DNA of 64,000 bases from Kaustia mangrovi (GTDB taxonomy: Bacteria > Pseudomonadota > Alphaproteobacteria > Rhizobiales > Im1). The DNA is taken from assembly GCF_015482775.1 (NCBI RefSeq), contig NZ_CP058214.1, forward strand, positions 3,400,501 through 3,464,500, written 5' to 3'. Below are positions 26,205 through 35,555 of this stretch, in pieces (the stretch's first letter is position 1; every line of letters starts with the position of its first letter). The position numbers and the translations under genes were made by a program. A model generated the notes under the pieces. The model ran no database searches, had not been told where the DNA came from, and saw only the letters and a list, made by a program, of their open reading frames with translations.

Positions 26205-27083
26205 CTACGATACCGTCTCGATCCGGTCGCGGCTGACGCCGAAGAACAGGTCTACCAGCGTGTTGCCTCCCGACTGGCGCGCGAAGATATACTCGATGCG
26301 CTCCGCCGCCATCTCCTCGCAGGGAACCTGGACGAAGCCTCCGACCCGGCTCGTGCCCCTGTCCCACATGAAGCCGACGCCGAGATTGTTCGCCACCGCG
26401 TCGAAGACCCCGTCGCGCGTGTCGAGGACGATGGCCGGGCGCGGCTTGAGCCCCGAGCGGCGGAACGCGTCGTCCACTACCTTCTGCGTCGACGATCCGC
26501 GCGCGCGGAAGATCAGCCTTTCCTGCATGAGATCGGCGCAGCGCACCATATCGCGCGTGGCGAGGGCGTGCCCGGGCGGCACCACCGCGACGACGCACTG
26601 GCGCGCGCAGGCCTGTCGCCGGAACCGCCCGTCGCCCGGCACGTCGGGCAGGATCCCCAGATGCACCCGGCCCTCCGTCACCGCGTCGAGGATCCGCCCC
26701 CAGCTTCCCATCTCGATCTGCAGCTCAAGTCCGGGGCAGAGCTTCTGGAACCGGTCGAGCAGTGCCATGCCCGGCATGGCATTGCCCAGGCCGACGCGCA
26801 ACTCGCCGTCCAGCAGGTCGCGATGGCGCGTGAGCACATGCAGGGCTTCGGCCTCGCCCTTCAGGATGCGTCCCGCAATGTCATGAAGCCGCAGGCACAG
26901 CGCGCTCGGCACCAGCTCGCGCCCCCGCCGCTCCAGCAGTGACACGGAGAAGGCCGTTTCCAGATCGCGCAATTGCTGGCTGACGGAGGCCTGGCTTTGC
27001 CCGAGCCGCCGGGCCGCTGCGGAAAACCCGCCGGTCTCCACGACCGCATGCAAGGCGCGCAGGCGCGAAAGCGTCAGCCCCAT
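26205..27083 (-). CDS. LysR-family regulator
   Basis: A 292-residue LysR protein (helix-turn-helix LSRLRALHAVVETGGFSAAARRLGQSQASVSQ). It is divergent from the Ugp-like ABC operon with 141 bases between starts, making that operon the likely target. It is convergent with the preceding LysR gene, 16 bases apart. Confidence 0.86.
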   Translation of the reverse strand: MGLTLSRLRALHAVVETGGFSAAARRLGQSQASVSQQLRDLETAFSVSLLERRGRELVPSALCLRLHDIAGRILKGEAEALHVLTRHRDLLDGELRVGLGNAMPGMALLDRFQKLCPGLELQIEMGSWGRILDAVTEGRVHLGILPDVPGDGRFRRQACARQCVVAVVPPGHALATRDMVRCADLMQERLIFRARGSSTQKVVDDAFRRSGLKPRPAIVLDTRDGVFDAVANNLGVGFMWDRGTSRVGGFVQVPCEEMAAERIEYIFARQSGGNTLVDLFFGVSRDRIETVS

Positions 27084-27224
27084 TCCAGTCCTCCATCCGG
27101 CCTGTCCGTTGTCCGCCGCCCGTCAGGCTTTGGCTGCGCCTTCCATAGGCTTTGCCTGTAACTGAAACATGACTGTCGCAATGAAAACCTATTGAGCGGG
27201 CAGTTCATCGTCGGAGGACGCCAG

Positions 27225-28364
27225 ATGGCAACGCTCGCGCTCAGGGGCCTGAGCAAATCGTTCGGGACGACGCAGATCCTGAAGCAAGTCGACCTGTCGG
27301 TCGCCGATGGGGAGTTCCTGTCGCTGGTCGGGCCGTCGGGATGCGGAAAGTCCACCCTCCTGCGCATCGTGGCGGGGCTCGAGAGCGCCGACGAGGGCAG
27401 TGTCGAGATCGGCGGGGTGCCGGCCGGCCATCTTCGGGCCGCCGACCGCGATCTGGCGATGGTGTTCCAGAGTTACGCGCTCTATCCCCACCTCACCGTG
27501 GCCGGCAACATCGCGGTACCGCTCCGCATGAGGCGGCTGACGGCGGCGCAGCGCCTGCCGCTCCTCGGTCCGGTCCTGCCCGGTGCGCGAAGCCGGGGCC
27601 GGGAGATCGAGGCGCGCGTCCGCGCCGTCGCCGACATGCTCGATATCGCCCATCTGCTCGACCGGCGGCCCGGACAGCTCTCCGGCGGCCAGCGACAGCG
27701 TGTGGCGCTCGGGCGTGCGATGGTGCGCGAGCCGGCCGCCTTCCTGCTCGACGAGCCGCTCTCCAATCTCGACGCGAAGATGCGCCTGCAGACTCGCACC
27801 GAGATCGCCGCGCTGAACCGCAGGCTTGGAACGACCTTCCTCTACGTCACCCACGACCAGATCGAGGCGATGACCATGTCGGACCGGATCGCGGTGATGA
27901 TGGACGGGGAGATCCTGCAGCTCGGCACGCCGGAGGAGCTTTACGACCGCCCGGCCGATATCCGCGTCGCGCGGTTCATCGGCTCGCCCGCCATCAACAT
28001 CCTGCCCGCCGAGACCGACGCCTCGGGGCATGTGTTGCTGTGCGGGCACGATACGGGGATGCGCGCGGCGGCGGGCGGCCGGATCGCGCATCTGGGACTG
28101 AGGCCGGAGGCGCTGGCCCCGGCGCCGCACGGGCCGGTGGCGGGCCGGGTCCGCGCGGTGGAGAACCTCGGATCGGACATCTATGTGCAGATCGGCGTTC
28201 TCGGCGCCGAAAGCCCGGTTACCGTGCGCTGCGCGCCGACCGTCTCGCCACGGCCGCGGATCGGCGAGACTCTCTTTGCCGCGCCGGTCGGGCGCATGAT
28301 CGCGTTCGACGCCGCCGGAAAGGCCGTGCCGCTGGTGCGCGCAGAGGTCGCCGCTCATGTCTGA
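27225..28364 (+). CDS. ABC importer ATPase, UgpC/MalK type
   Basis: A 379-residue ATPase with Walker A GPSGCGKST, Q-loop MVFQSYALYPHLT, signature LSGGQRQR and Walker B FLLDEPLSNLDAK, plus a C-terminal TOBE/OB regulatory domain (HLGLRPEALAP). This form serves CUT1-type importers for sugars and glycerol-3-phosphate. A short insertion lies between Q-loop and signature (LLGPVLPGARSRGREIE). ATG 27225 follows GGAGG. It is the first gene of a six-gene operon. Confidence 0.87.
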   Translation: MATLALRGLSKSFGTTQILKQVDLSVADGEFLSLVGPSGCGKSTLLRIVAGLESADEGSVEIGGVPAGHLRAADRDLAMVFQSYALYPHLTVAGNIAVPLRMRRLTAAQRLPLLGPVLPGARSRGREIEARVRAVADMLDIAHLLDRRPGQLSGGQRQRVALGRAMVREPAAFLLDEPLSNLDAKMRLQTRTEIAALNRRLGTTFLYVTHDQIEAMTMSDRIAVMMDGEILQLGTPEELYDRPADIRVARFIGSPAINILPAETDASGHVLLCGHDTGMRAAAGGRIAHLGLRPEALAPAPHGPVAGRVRAVENLGSDIYVQIGVLGAESPVTVRCAPTVSPRPRIGETLFAAPVGRMIAFDAAGKAVPLVRAEVAAHV

Positions 28365-29328
28365 GCCACGCCCGGAGATACGCCAGGCCCGGGCCGGATA
28401 TCTGCTCTTCCTGCCGGCGCTGGTGCTGATGATCGTCCTTCTGATCCTGCCGGTGGCTATCGCCGCGGTGCTGTCGGCGAGCGACTACGCGCTCGGCAAT
28501 CCGGGCTTCGACTGGGTGGGGACGGACAACTATTCGCAGCTCCTGTCGCGATCGGCCTATCGCAAGATGATGGTCGCCACGCTCGCCTATGTGCTGATCG
28601 TGACGCCCGCCTCCGTCGGGCTGGGGCTCGGCGCGGCGCTGCTGATCCGTTCGCTCCGCGTTGGGCAGGCGCTCTACAAGACCGTCTACTTCCTGCCCGT
28701 CATGGCGTCGCTGCTGGCGATGGCGATCGTGTGGGAATTCGCGCTCCACCCCACGCTTGGCATCGTCAATCGCGGGCTCGAGGCGCTTTGCGGGGTCGAC
28801 GGGCTGCGTGCCGCGCTCAGCGGAAGCTGGGCCGGGCTCGCCCCCGGCGCGACGTGGTTCGGCCGGGGCTGCGTGCAGGGGTTCCCGCTGTGGCTCGGCG
28901 ATCCGGACTACGCCATCTGGAGCATCTCCTTCATCGGCATCTGGCAGGGTTTCGGCTTCAGCATGGTGCTCTATCTCGCGGGCCTTTCGGGCATACCGCC
29001 GGAGCTCTACCACGCCGCGGAGATGGACGGTGTCCGCAGCGGATGGGAGCGGTTCCGGCTCCTCACCTGGCCCATGCTCGCCCCCACGACGGTATTCGTC
29101 GTGACCGTGACCACGATCCGCTCCTTTCAGGTGTTCGACACGGTGGAGGCCCTGACCGATGGCGGTCCGGTACGGTCGACCTACACGATCCTGTTCGCGA
29201 TCTACGAAAAGGCGATCCGCCAGAACCTGGTCGGCGTCGGCGCGGCGCTCACCGTGGTGTTCCTGGCCGTCGTCATGGCGGTCAGCCTGATCCAGCGCCG
29301 CCTCGTCGAAAGGAAGGTGCACGCATGA
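28357..29328 (+). CDS. ABC importer permease, UgpA type
   Basis: A 323-residue permease with six helices and the EAA loop YHAAEMDGVRSGWERFRLLTWPML. A large periplasmic insertion (about residues 145-180) resembles UgpA-like proteins. It overlaps the ATPase gene by eight bases and its partner permease by four, so translation is tightly coupled. Confidence 0.85.
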   Translation: MSEPRPEIRQARAGYLLFLPALVLMIVLLILPVAIAAVLSASDYALGNPGFDWVGTDNYSQLLSRSAYRKMMVATLAYVLIVTPASVGLGLGAALLIRSLRVGQALYKTVYFLPVMASLLAMAIVWEFALHPTLGIVNRGLEALCGVDGLRAALSGSWAGLAPGATWFGRGCVQGFPLWLGDPDYAIWSISFIGIWQGFGFSMVLYLAGLSGIPPELYHAAEMDGVRSGWERFRLLTWPMLAPTTVFVVTVTTIRSFQVFDTVEALTDGGPVRSTYTILFAIYEKAIRQNLVGVGAALTVVFLAVVMAVSLIQRRLVERKVHA

Positions 29329-30218
29329 TCCGGCAGTTCTCCGCCTCCCAGACACTGGCGCATCTGGTGCTGCTGATCGGCGCGGTCGTGGTGCTCCTGC
29401 CCTTCTATGTGATGGTCGCCACCTCCTTCAAGTCGCCTTCGGAGATCATGACCGCAACCGGCGGGGCCTTCGGGGCCCAGGCGCCGGTGGTCAGCCGGTC
29501 CTGCCTTGCCCGGGGCGGAACGGATGCGGACTGCGCGACCCTGCCGGTCGTCGAGAACTACCGCGAGGCCTTCGCCAAGGCCCCCCTGTGGCGCTACATG
29601 CTGAACGGCGTGGCCGTGACCGTCTCGATCTTCCTCTTGCAGGTTCTCGTGGCCCTGCCGGCCGCCTATGCCCTGGCGAAGCTCAGATTCTGGGGGCGGA
29701 ACGCCGCCTTCGCGCTGGTGATGTTCTGCCTGCTGATCCCCGTCCACGCCATCGCCCTGCCGCTCTACGTCCTTCTGGCCCGGCTGGGACTGACCGACAG
29801 CTATGCCGCGCTGGTTCTGCCGTGGACGGTCTCCGCGTTCGGCATCTTCCTCATGCGCCAGTTCTTCCTGACGGTGCCCGACGACCTTGTCGACGCGGCG
29901 CGCATGGACGGCATGGGGGAGTTCGCCATCGTCTGGCGGGTTATGCTGCCTGCCGCCATTCCCGCCCTCCTGGCCTTTGCGATCTTCAGTGTCGTGGCCC
30001 ACTGGAACGACTATTTCTGGCCGCGCGTCGTCATCACCGGCAACCGGGACCTGTTTACCCCGCCCTTGGGCCTCCGCGAGTTCAAGGGCGATCTCGACGG
30101 CAATTTCTACGGTCCGATGATGGCCACCGCGACCGTCATCGTGACACCGCTCGTCGTGGCCTTCCTCCTGGCGCAGCGCCGCTTCGTCGACGGCATCGCC
30201 ATGGCGGGCATGAAGTGA
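29325..30218 (+). CDS. ABC importer permease, UgpE type
   Basis: A 297-residue permease with the EAA loop DAARMDGMGEFAIVWRVMLP and an N-terminal helix ending LPFYVMVATSFKSPSEI. Between the first and second helices a periplasmic stretch carries two Cys (SCLARGGTDADC) that could form a disulfide. Partner of the upstream permease. Confidence 0.85.
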   Translation: MIRQFSASQTLAHLVLLIGAVVVLLPFYVMVATSFKSPSEIMTATGGAFGAQAPVVSRSCLARGGTDADCATLPVVENYREAFAKAPLWRYMLNGVAVTVSIFLLQVLVALPAAYALAKLRFWGRNAAFALVMFCLLIPVHAIALPLYVLLARLGLTDSYAALVLPWTVSAFGIFLMRQFFLTVPDDLVDAARMDGMGEFAIVWRVMLPAAIPALLAFAIFSVVAHWNDYFWPRVVITGNRDLFTPPLGLREFKGDLDGNFYGPMMATATVIVTPLVVAFLLAQRRFVDGIAMAGMK

Positions 30219-30249
30219 CCCCCGACATTCCCAACCAAGGACCGCCCTC

Positions 30250-31485
30250 ATGAAGCGTTATCTCTGCCTTGCCGCCTTCGCCGCCTGCTTCGCCGGCCCG
30301 GCCCAGGCCGTCGAAATCCAGGTCGGCTATGCCTATGGCTCGATCTTCGACGAGACGATGCGACAGATCGTGGAGGGCTTCAGTGCCGCCCATCCCGATA
30401 TCGAGATCACCTTCCGCGCCAGCTACGAGAACTACGAGGACGCCACCAACACCGTCCTGCGCGAGGCTGTGGCGGATACCCTGCCGGATGTCAGCTTCCA
30501 GGGGCTGAACCGGCAGGCGGTCCTCGTCGAGCGCGGGATCGCCCGGCCCCTCGATCCCTTCATCGCACAGGAGACCGATTTCGATGCGGATGGCTACCAT
30601 CGGGCGATGCTGAAGCTGTCGACCTTCGACGGGGGGATCTACGGGTTGCCGTTCTCCGTCTCCACGCCTATCGGCTACTATAACATGGACATGCTCGAGG
30701 CCGCTGGCGTCGAGGGCCGGCCCGAGACCTGGGACGAGGTCGCGGAGGCCTGCCGGAAGATCGTGGCGAACGGGCAGGACGCCGCCTTCCTGCACTGGAA
30801 CATCACCGGCAACTGGCTGCTGCAGGCCGCGCTCTGGTCGCAGGGCGTTCCCACGATCCGCGACGGCAGGCTGAACATGGAGAATCCGCAAGGCGTCGCC
30901 GCGCTGGAGAGCATCCGCACGGTCGTGCGCGATTGCCGCATGAAGAACGTCTCCGGCGGGGACGCGCTGAAGTCCTTCGCCGCGGGTGAGCTCGCCATGA
31001 TGTTCACCACCACCGCCTATGTCGCGACGGTGGACGGGACGCGCGTCGGCGACTGGGCGTTCGTCACCGGCCCCTATCCGGGGATCGGCGGTGCGCCGAA
31101 GGCCCTCCCTGCCGGCGGCAATGCGGCGATGCTGACCTCCACATCGCAGGATCCGGAGGTTCTCGAGGCGGCGTGGCAGTTCATCAAGTACGCCACATCC
31201 GGCGAGGGGGCGGCCGTAGTCGCGCGCACCACCGGCTACATCCCCCCGAACAAGGTCGCCAACGAGGTTCTCCTGGCCGACTTCTATGCCCGTAACCCGA
31301 ACAAGGAGACCGCTGTGAAGCAGCTGCCGCTGCTGGCGGAGTGGTTCGCCTATCCGGGCGACAACGGGCTGGCCGCGACCCGGACGATCGAGGACTATCT
31401 CGAAGAGATCGTGGTGGGTGGTGCCGACGACATGCCGGGCCTGCGCGACGAGATGGTCGCCGACGTCAACGATCTGCTGAACTGA
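30250..31485 (+). CDS. ABC importer substrate-binding protein, UgpB-like
   Basis: A 411-residue periplasmic SBP family 1 protein. The signal peptide ends at about residue 20 (CFAGPAQAVE). The mature part contains YAYGSIFDETMRQIVEGFSAAHPDI, VLREAVADTLPDVSFQG and the C-terminal YPGDNGL segment. Given the phosphodiesterase and phosphatase downstream, the ligand is probably a glycerophosphodiester or glycerol-3-phosphate; sugars cannot be excluded. Confidence 0.8.
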   Translation: MKRYLCLAAFAACFAGPAQAVEIQVGYAYGSIFDETMRQIVEGFSAAHPDIEITFRASYENYEDATNTVLREAVADTLPDVSFQGLNRQAVLVERGIARPLDPFIAQETDFDADGYHRAMLKLSTFDGGIYGLPFSVSTPIGYYNMDMLEAAGVEGRPETWDEVAEACRKIVANGQDAAFLHWNITGNWLLQAALWSQGVPTIRDGRLNMENPQGVAALESIRTVVRDCRMKNVSGGDALKSFAAGELAMMFTTTAYVATVDGTRVGDWAFVTGPYPGIGGAPKALPAGGNAAMLTSTSQDPEVLEAAWQFIKYATSGEGAAVVARTTGYIPPNKVANEVLLADFYARNPNKETAVKQLPLLAEWFAYPGDNGLAATRTIEDYLEEIVVGGADDMPGLRDEMVADVNDLLN

Positions 31486-31536
31486 ACCCGGTCGGCCGGC
31501 AGGCGACTGCCGGCCGCTCCGCAATCGGGGACCCCC

Positions 31537-32394
31537 ATGACCGAACCGCTCCGCTTCGCCATCCTGACCGATACGCATTTCGTCCCCGAAGGGCAGACGA
31601 TCTACGGTTTCGATCCGCGTGCCATGCTGGGCCATGCCCTCGGCTTCATCCGCGACAAGCTGCCCCGCGTCGATTTCCTGATCGTCACGGGCGATCTGAC
31701 GGACCGGGCGGAGCCGGAGGCCTATCGCAGCCTTGCCGGCATGCTCTCCGGTCTGCCCTTTCCGGTGATCGCGATGCTCGGCAATCATGACCGCCGGGCG
31801 CCCTTCCGGCAGGCGTTTCCGCTCGCGCCGGACACGGGCGGCTTCGTGCAGACGGTGCGTGTGCTCGATCAGGCCACGATCATCGCCCTCGACACGCTGT
31901 GCGAGGACGAGCCCGGCCATCACGGCCGCCTGTGCGGGGTCCGCCTGGACTTCCTGGAGGAGGCGATGGCCGCGGCGCCGCGCGACCGTCCGGTTCTGCT
32001 GTTCCAGCATCATCCCCCGCTCGACCTCTCCATCCCGCCCATGGACGCGATCCGCATGGTCGATGCGGAGGCGGAGCTCGCCGTCTTCGAGCGCGTCGGG
32101 CGCAAGCCGGACCACATGTTCTTCGGCCATGTGCACCGGCCGATCTCCGGCTCGTGGGAGGGCATACCGTTCCATCTGCAGCGCGCGCTGATGCACCAGG
32201 TCGCCGCACGCTTCGACGAGCCGGGGCGGATCCGCGGTGCGGTCGAGCCACCGGATCTCGGCTACGTCTCCGTCTCGCGCGGCAATGTGGTGATCCATTC
32301 CTGCCCGTTCCTGTATGACGGGCCGGTCTTCGACCTGGAAAGCCCTGCCGCCGCCGCGGCGGCGAGCCCCGCCGAGCTCGGCGTCCACGGATGA
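31537..32394 (+). CDS. GpdQ-like metallophosphodiesterase
   Basis: A 285-residue calcineurin-like enzyme with all metal motifs: TDTH, GDLTDR, GNHDRR, FQHHPP and GHVHRP. This is the GpdQ/Rv0805/CpdA subgroup, which cleaves glycerophosphodiesters or cyclic nucleotides. No signal peptide, so it would act on imported substrate. Position between a Ugp-like importer and a HAD-IIA phosphatase favours glycerophosphodiester hydrolysis. The C-terminal 20 residues are an Ala-rich tail. Overlaps the next gene by ATGA. Confidence 0.82.
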   Translation: MTEPLRFAILTDTHFVPEGQTIYGFDPRAMLGHALGFIRDKLPRVDFLIVTGDLTDRAEPEAYRSLAGMLSGLPFPVIAMLGNHDRRAPFRQAFPLAPDTGGFVQTVRVLDQATIIALDTLCEDEPGHHGRLCGVRLDFLEEAMAAAPRDRPVLLFQHHPPLDLSIPPMDAIRMVDAEAELAVFERVGRKPDHMFFGHVHRPISGSWEGIPFHLQRALMHQVAARFDEPGRIRGAVEPPDLGYVSVSRGNVVIHSCPFLYDGPVFDLESPAAAAAASPAELGVHG

Positions 32395-33161
32395 GGTTCG
32401 ACGCGTTCGACGCCTATCTCTGCGATCTGGACGGATGTCTGATCGCGGAGAACGCGCTCCTGCCCGGAGCGGCGGAGCTGATCGCGCTCGCGGGAGACCG
32501 CCTGAGGGTGTTTTCCAACAATTCCACGCAGACGCCGGCCACGTTGTCCCTGCGTCTCGCGCGGCTCGGACTCGACATTCCGGCGGAGCGGATCCTGCTG
32601 GCGGGTGCGGCGGCCGTGGAGGTGCTGGCGCGCCGGCCCGGCATCCGGCTGGCCCTCTACGGATCGGCGGGGCTCCGCGCCCATGCCCGCGCATGCGGCC
32701 TCGATCCGGCGGCGACCGAGCCGACCCATGTCCTCGTGACCGGCGACCGCGGGCTGACCTGTGCCGATCTCCACGCCATCGTCGCCCACGCGGCGCGCGG
32801 CGCGGCGGTGATCGGGGCCAATCCGGACGCCAGCAGGCCCGGTCCGGACGGCATCCCCATCCCCGAAACCGGGGCGTTGCTGGCGGCCATCCGCACGGTC
32901 CTGCCGGACATCCGCCTCAGCACCTTCGGAAAGCCGTCGGGCGAGTTCTACCGATACGCGCTGGAGCGGACAGGACCCGGGCGCCGGGTGCTGGCGATTG
33001 GCGACACCCCGGAGACCGACGGTCTGGGGGCCCGGCGGATGGGGCTTCCAGTCGCCATTGTGGGGCCCGCATCGCAACGGTTCGCATCCCTGCCGGAGCT
33101 GATCGGTGCGAATCCGGATTTCGGCCTCGACCGGCACCGCGCGGATCTGTGCGCTGGGTGA
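32391..33161 (+). CDS. HAD-IIA phosphatase (NagD / glycerol-3-phosphate phosphatase like)
   Basis: A 256-residue HAD hydrolase: motif I DAYLCDLDGCL, motif II FSNNST, motif III Lys in STFGKPSGEFY, motif IV AIGDTPETDG. The cap is the C2 (NagD) type. Homologues include glycerol-3-phosphate/phosphoglycolate phosphatase and p-nitrophenyl phosphatase. Coupled to the phosphodiesterase, it would dephosphorylate the released sn-glycerol-3-phosphate. The position of motif I Asp as DLDG is conserved. Confidence 0.82.
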   Translation: MRFDAFDAYLCDLDGCLIAENALLPGAAELIALAGDRLRVFSNNSTQTPATLSLRLARLGLDIPAERILLAGAAAVEVLARRPGIRLALYGSAGLRAHARACGLDPAATEPTHVLVTGDRGLTCADLHAIVAHAARGAAVIGANPDASRPGPDGIPIPETGALLAAIRTVLPDIRLSTFGKPSGEFYRYALERTGPGRRVLAIGDTPETDGLGARRMGLPVAIVGPASQRFASLPELIGANPDFGLDRHRADLCAG

Positions 33162-33257
33162 CGCGCTCCGAGGGGCTTTATCGCGGCGCCTGCCTGTGCG
33201 AGCATTGCGACGACCTTCCCGTCCCACTCTCTCCATTTTCGAAACGGACCGGCAGCC

Positions 33258-35540
33258 ATGCGATATACCTCCAGCCACTGGGGCCTCTACGAGGTCCGGG
33301 ACACTGCCGATGGCGGCGTCGCCACGAGGCCGCTGGCGGATGACCCCGACCCCTCCGGCATCGGCATGGATCTCGCCCAGCCCGGCTTGCAGCGGCTCCG
33401 GGTGCGCCGGCCGGCCGTGCGCAAGAGCTGGCTTGAGGGCGGGCCGGGCGCGGCGCCGGAGCGGCGCGGGCACGACCCCTTCGTGGAGGTGAGCTGGGAC
33501 AGGGCGCTCGATCTCGTCGCGCAGGATATCGACCGCGTGCGTACCGATTTCGGCAACGAGGCGATCTTCGCCGGCTCCTATGGCTGGGCGAGCGCCGGGC
33601 GGTTCCATCACGGCCAGAGCCAGGTGCACCGCTTCATGAACGCCGTCGGCGGCTATGTCCGGCATCTCAATTCCTACAGCCTCGGGGCGGCGCATGTGCT
33701 CATGGCGCATCTCGTTGCGCCGATGAAGGAGCTGATGGCCGACCACACCTCGTGGGACGTCATGGCGCGCCATACCGAGCTCTTCGTCACTTTCGGCGGC
33801 GTGCCGCGCAAGAACGCGCAGGTTTCGCCGGGCGGGGTGCGCCGGCACCTCACGCGCGGCGGCATGGAGGCGTTGCGGGCGTCCGGCACCCGCATCGTCA
33901 ATATCGGGCCGGTCGGCGACAATCTCGACGCGCCGGAGGCGGAATGGCTTCCGGTCCGGCCGAACACCGACACCGCGGTCATGCTGGCGCTCGCCCATGT
34001 GCTTCTCGAGGAGGGGCTCCACGCGCAGGATTTTCTGAAGCGCTATTGCGTGGGTTTCGAGACATTCGCCCGATACCTCACCGGCGCCGATGGCGGTACG
34101 CCGCGCACGCCGGAATGGGCGGAGGCGATCTCCGGCATGCCCGCCGGCCGCATCCGCTCGCTTGCCCGGGAGATGGCGTCGTCGCGCACCATGCTCAACA
34201 TGGCCTGGTCGCTGCAGCGCGCCAGCCATGGCGAACAGCCCTGCTGGATGCTGCTGACGCTTGCGGCGATGCTCGGCCAGATCGGCCTGCCCGGCGGCGG
34301 TTTCGGCTTCGGCTACGGCGCGGTCAATGCGCTCGGCAGCCGGTTTCCGCTGGCGTCCGGCCCCGTCCTCGCACAGGGGAAGAACCCGGTTTCCGCCTTC
34401 ATTCCGGTCGCGCGCATTGCCGACATGCTCCTGAACCCCGGCGCACCGTTCGATTATGAGGGCGAGCGCCACACCTATCCCGACATCCGCATGGTCTACT
34501 GGGTGGGCGGCAACCCCTACCACCACCATCAGGATCTCAACCGGCTGGAGCGCGCCTGGCGCAAGCCGGAAACGGTCGTCGTGCATGAGCAGTACTGGAC
34601 GGCGACCGCCCGGCGCGCCGACATCGTGCTGCCCTCGACCACGGTTCTGGAGCGCAACGATATCGGCTTCGCCACACGCGAGGGCCACATCGTCGCCATG
34701 CGCAAGGCGATGGAGCCGGCCGGCGAGGCGCGCAGCGACTTCGACGCCTTCTGCGGTCTGGCCGACCGGCTCGGCGTGCGCGAGGCCTTCGCCGAAGGTC
34801 TCGACGAGGAGGGTTGGCTCCGGCGCATGTACGAGGAGAGCCGGGAGAAGGCCGGCAGGGCCGGAAACCGCCTGCCGGATTTCGACACCTTCTGGGAGCA
34901 GGGCCTGATCGCCTTCGACGAGGCGAACGAGCCGGTGGTGATGCTGGAGGCCTTCCGGGCCGACCCGGACGCGGCGCCGCTCAAGACGCCGTCGGGACGG
35001 ATCGAGATCTTCTCGGACACCATCGCCGGCTTCGACCTTGAGGATTGCCCCGGCCACGCGGTCTGGCTGGAGCCTCATGAATGGCTCGGCATGGAGGGTA
35101 TCGGGGAGGATGGGCTTCACATGCTGTCCGACCAGCCGGTGCGGCGCCTGCACAGCCAGCTCGATGCGAGCGAGCACAGCCGGGCCGGCAAGGTCGGCGG
35201 CCGCGAGCAGGTTGCGATCAATCCGCGCGATGCCGCCAGGCGCGGCATAGGCGAGGGCGATGTGGTGGAGCTGTCCAATGCGCGCGGGCGCCTGCTTGCC
35301 GCCGCCCGGCTGAGCGATGCCGTCATGCCGGGGGTGGTGCGCCTGTCGACGGGGGCCTGGTACGATCCCGACGAGACGGGGCGCGACAAGCACGGCAACC
35401 CCAATGTGCTGACGCTCGATGTCGGCACGTCGCGCTTCGCCCAGGGCTGTGCGGCGCAGACCTGCATCGTCCAGCTTAGCGGGCCGATAACGGACGCGCC
35501 GCCCGTCACTGCCTTCGACCTCCCGCGTTTCGAGCGCTGA
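33258..35540 (+). CDS. Molybdopterin oxidoreductase, BisC/TorZ-like
   Basis: A 760-residue DMSO-reductase-family enzyme without an N-terminal [4Fe-4S] Cys set or Tat signal, as in cytoplasmic biotin-sulfoxide reductase BisC. The expected Mo ligand is Ser112 in the loop SYGWASAGRFH. Other family segments: GGVPRKNAQVSPGG, NLDAPEAEWLPVRPNTDTA, WVGGNPYHHHQDLNRL and GGREQVAINPRDAARRG. It may reduce methionine or biotin sulfoxide, or another S/N-oxide. Monocistronic. The adjacent OxyR/peroxiredoxin genes make an oxidative-repair role plausible. Confidence 0.82.
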   Translation: MRYTSSHWGLYEVRDTADGGVATRPLADDPDPSGIGMDLAQPGLQRLRVRRPAVRKSWLEGGPGAAPERRGHDPFVEVSWDRALDLVAQDIDRVRTDFGNEAIFAGSYGWASAGRFHHGQSQVHRFMNAVGGYVRHLNSYSLGAAHVLMAHLVAPMKELMADHTSWDVMARHTELFVTFGGVPRKNAQVSPGGVRRHLTRGGMEALRASGTRIVNIGPVGDNLDAPEAEWLPVRPNTDTAVMLALAHVLLEEGLHAQDFLKRYCVGFETFARYLTGADGGTPRTPEWAEAISGMPAGRIRSLAREMASSRTMLNMAWSLQRASHGEQPCWMLLTLAAMLGQIGLPGGGFGFGYGAVNALGSRFPLASGPVLAQGKNPVSAFIPVARIADMLLNPGAPFDYEGERHTYPDIRMVYWVGGNPYHHHQDLNRLERAWRKPETVVVHEQYWTATARRADIVLPSTTVLERNDIGFATREGHIVAMRKAMEPAGEARSDFDAFCGLADRLGVREAFAEGLDEEGWLRRMYEESREKAGRAGNRLPDFDTFWEQGLIAFDEANEPVVMLEAFRADPDAAPLKTPSGRIEIFSDTIAGFDLEDCPGHAVWLEPHEWLGMEGIGEDGLHMLSDQPVRRLHSQLDASEHSRAGKVGGREQVAINPRDAARRGIGEGDVVELSNARGRLLAAARLSDAVMPGVVRLSTGAWYDPDETGRDKHGNPNVLTLDVGTSRFAQGCAAQTCIVQLSGPITDAPPVTAFDLPRFER

Positions 35541-35555
35541 CGGCGCGACCACGGT

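Noticed and set aside
27130-27224. Pho box before the Ugp-like operon
   Set aside because: CTGTAAC and CTGTCGC occur but are 17 bases apart rather than 11, and the second is a poor match.
32262-35552. Very long open frame (about 1,096 codons) on the minus strand
   Set aside because: It lies opposite the HAD and BisC-like genes. Its translation is Arg/Gly/Ala-rich without motifs, as expected for an antisense shadow in GC-rich DNA.
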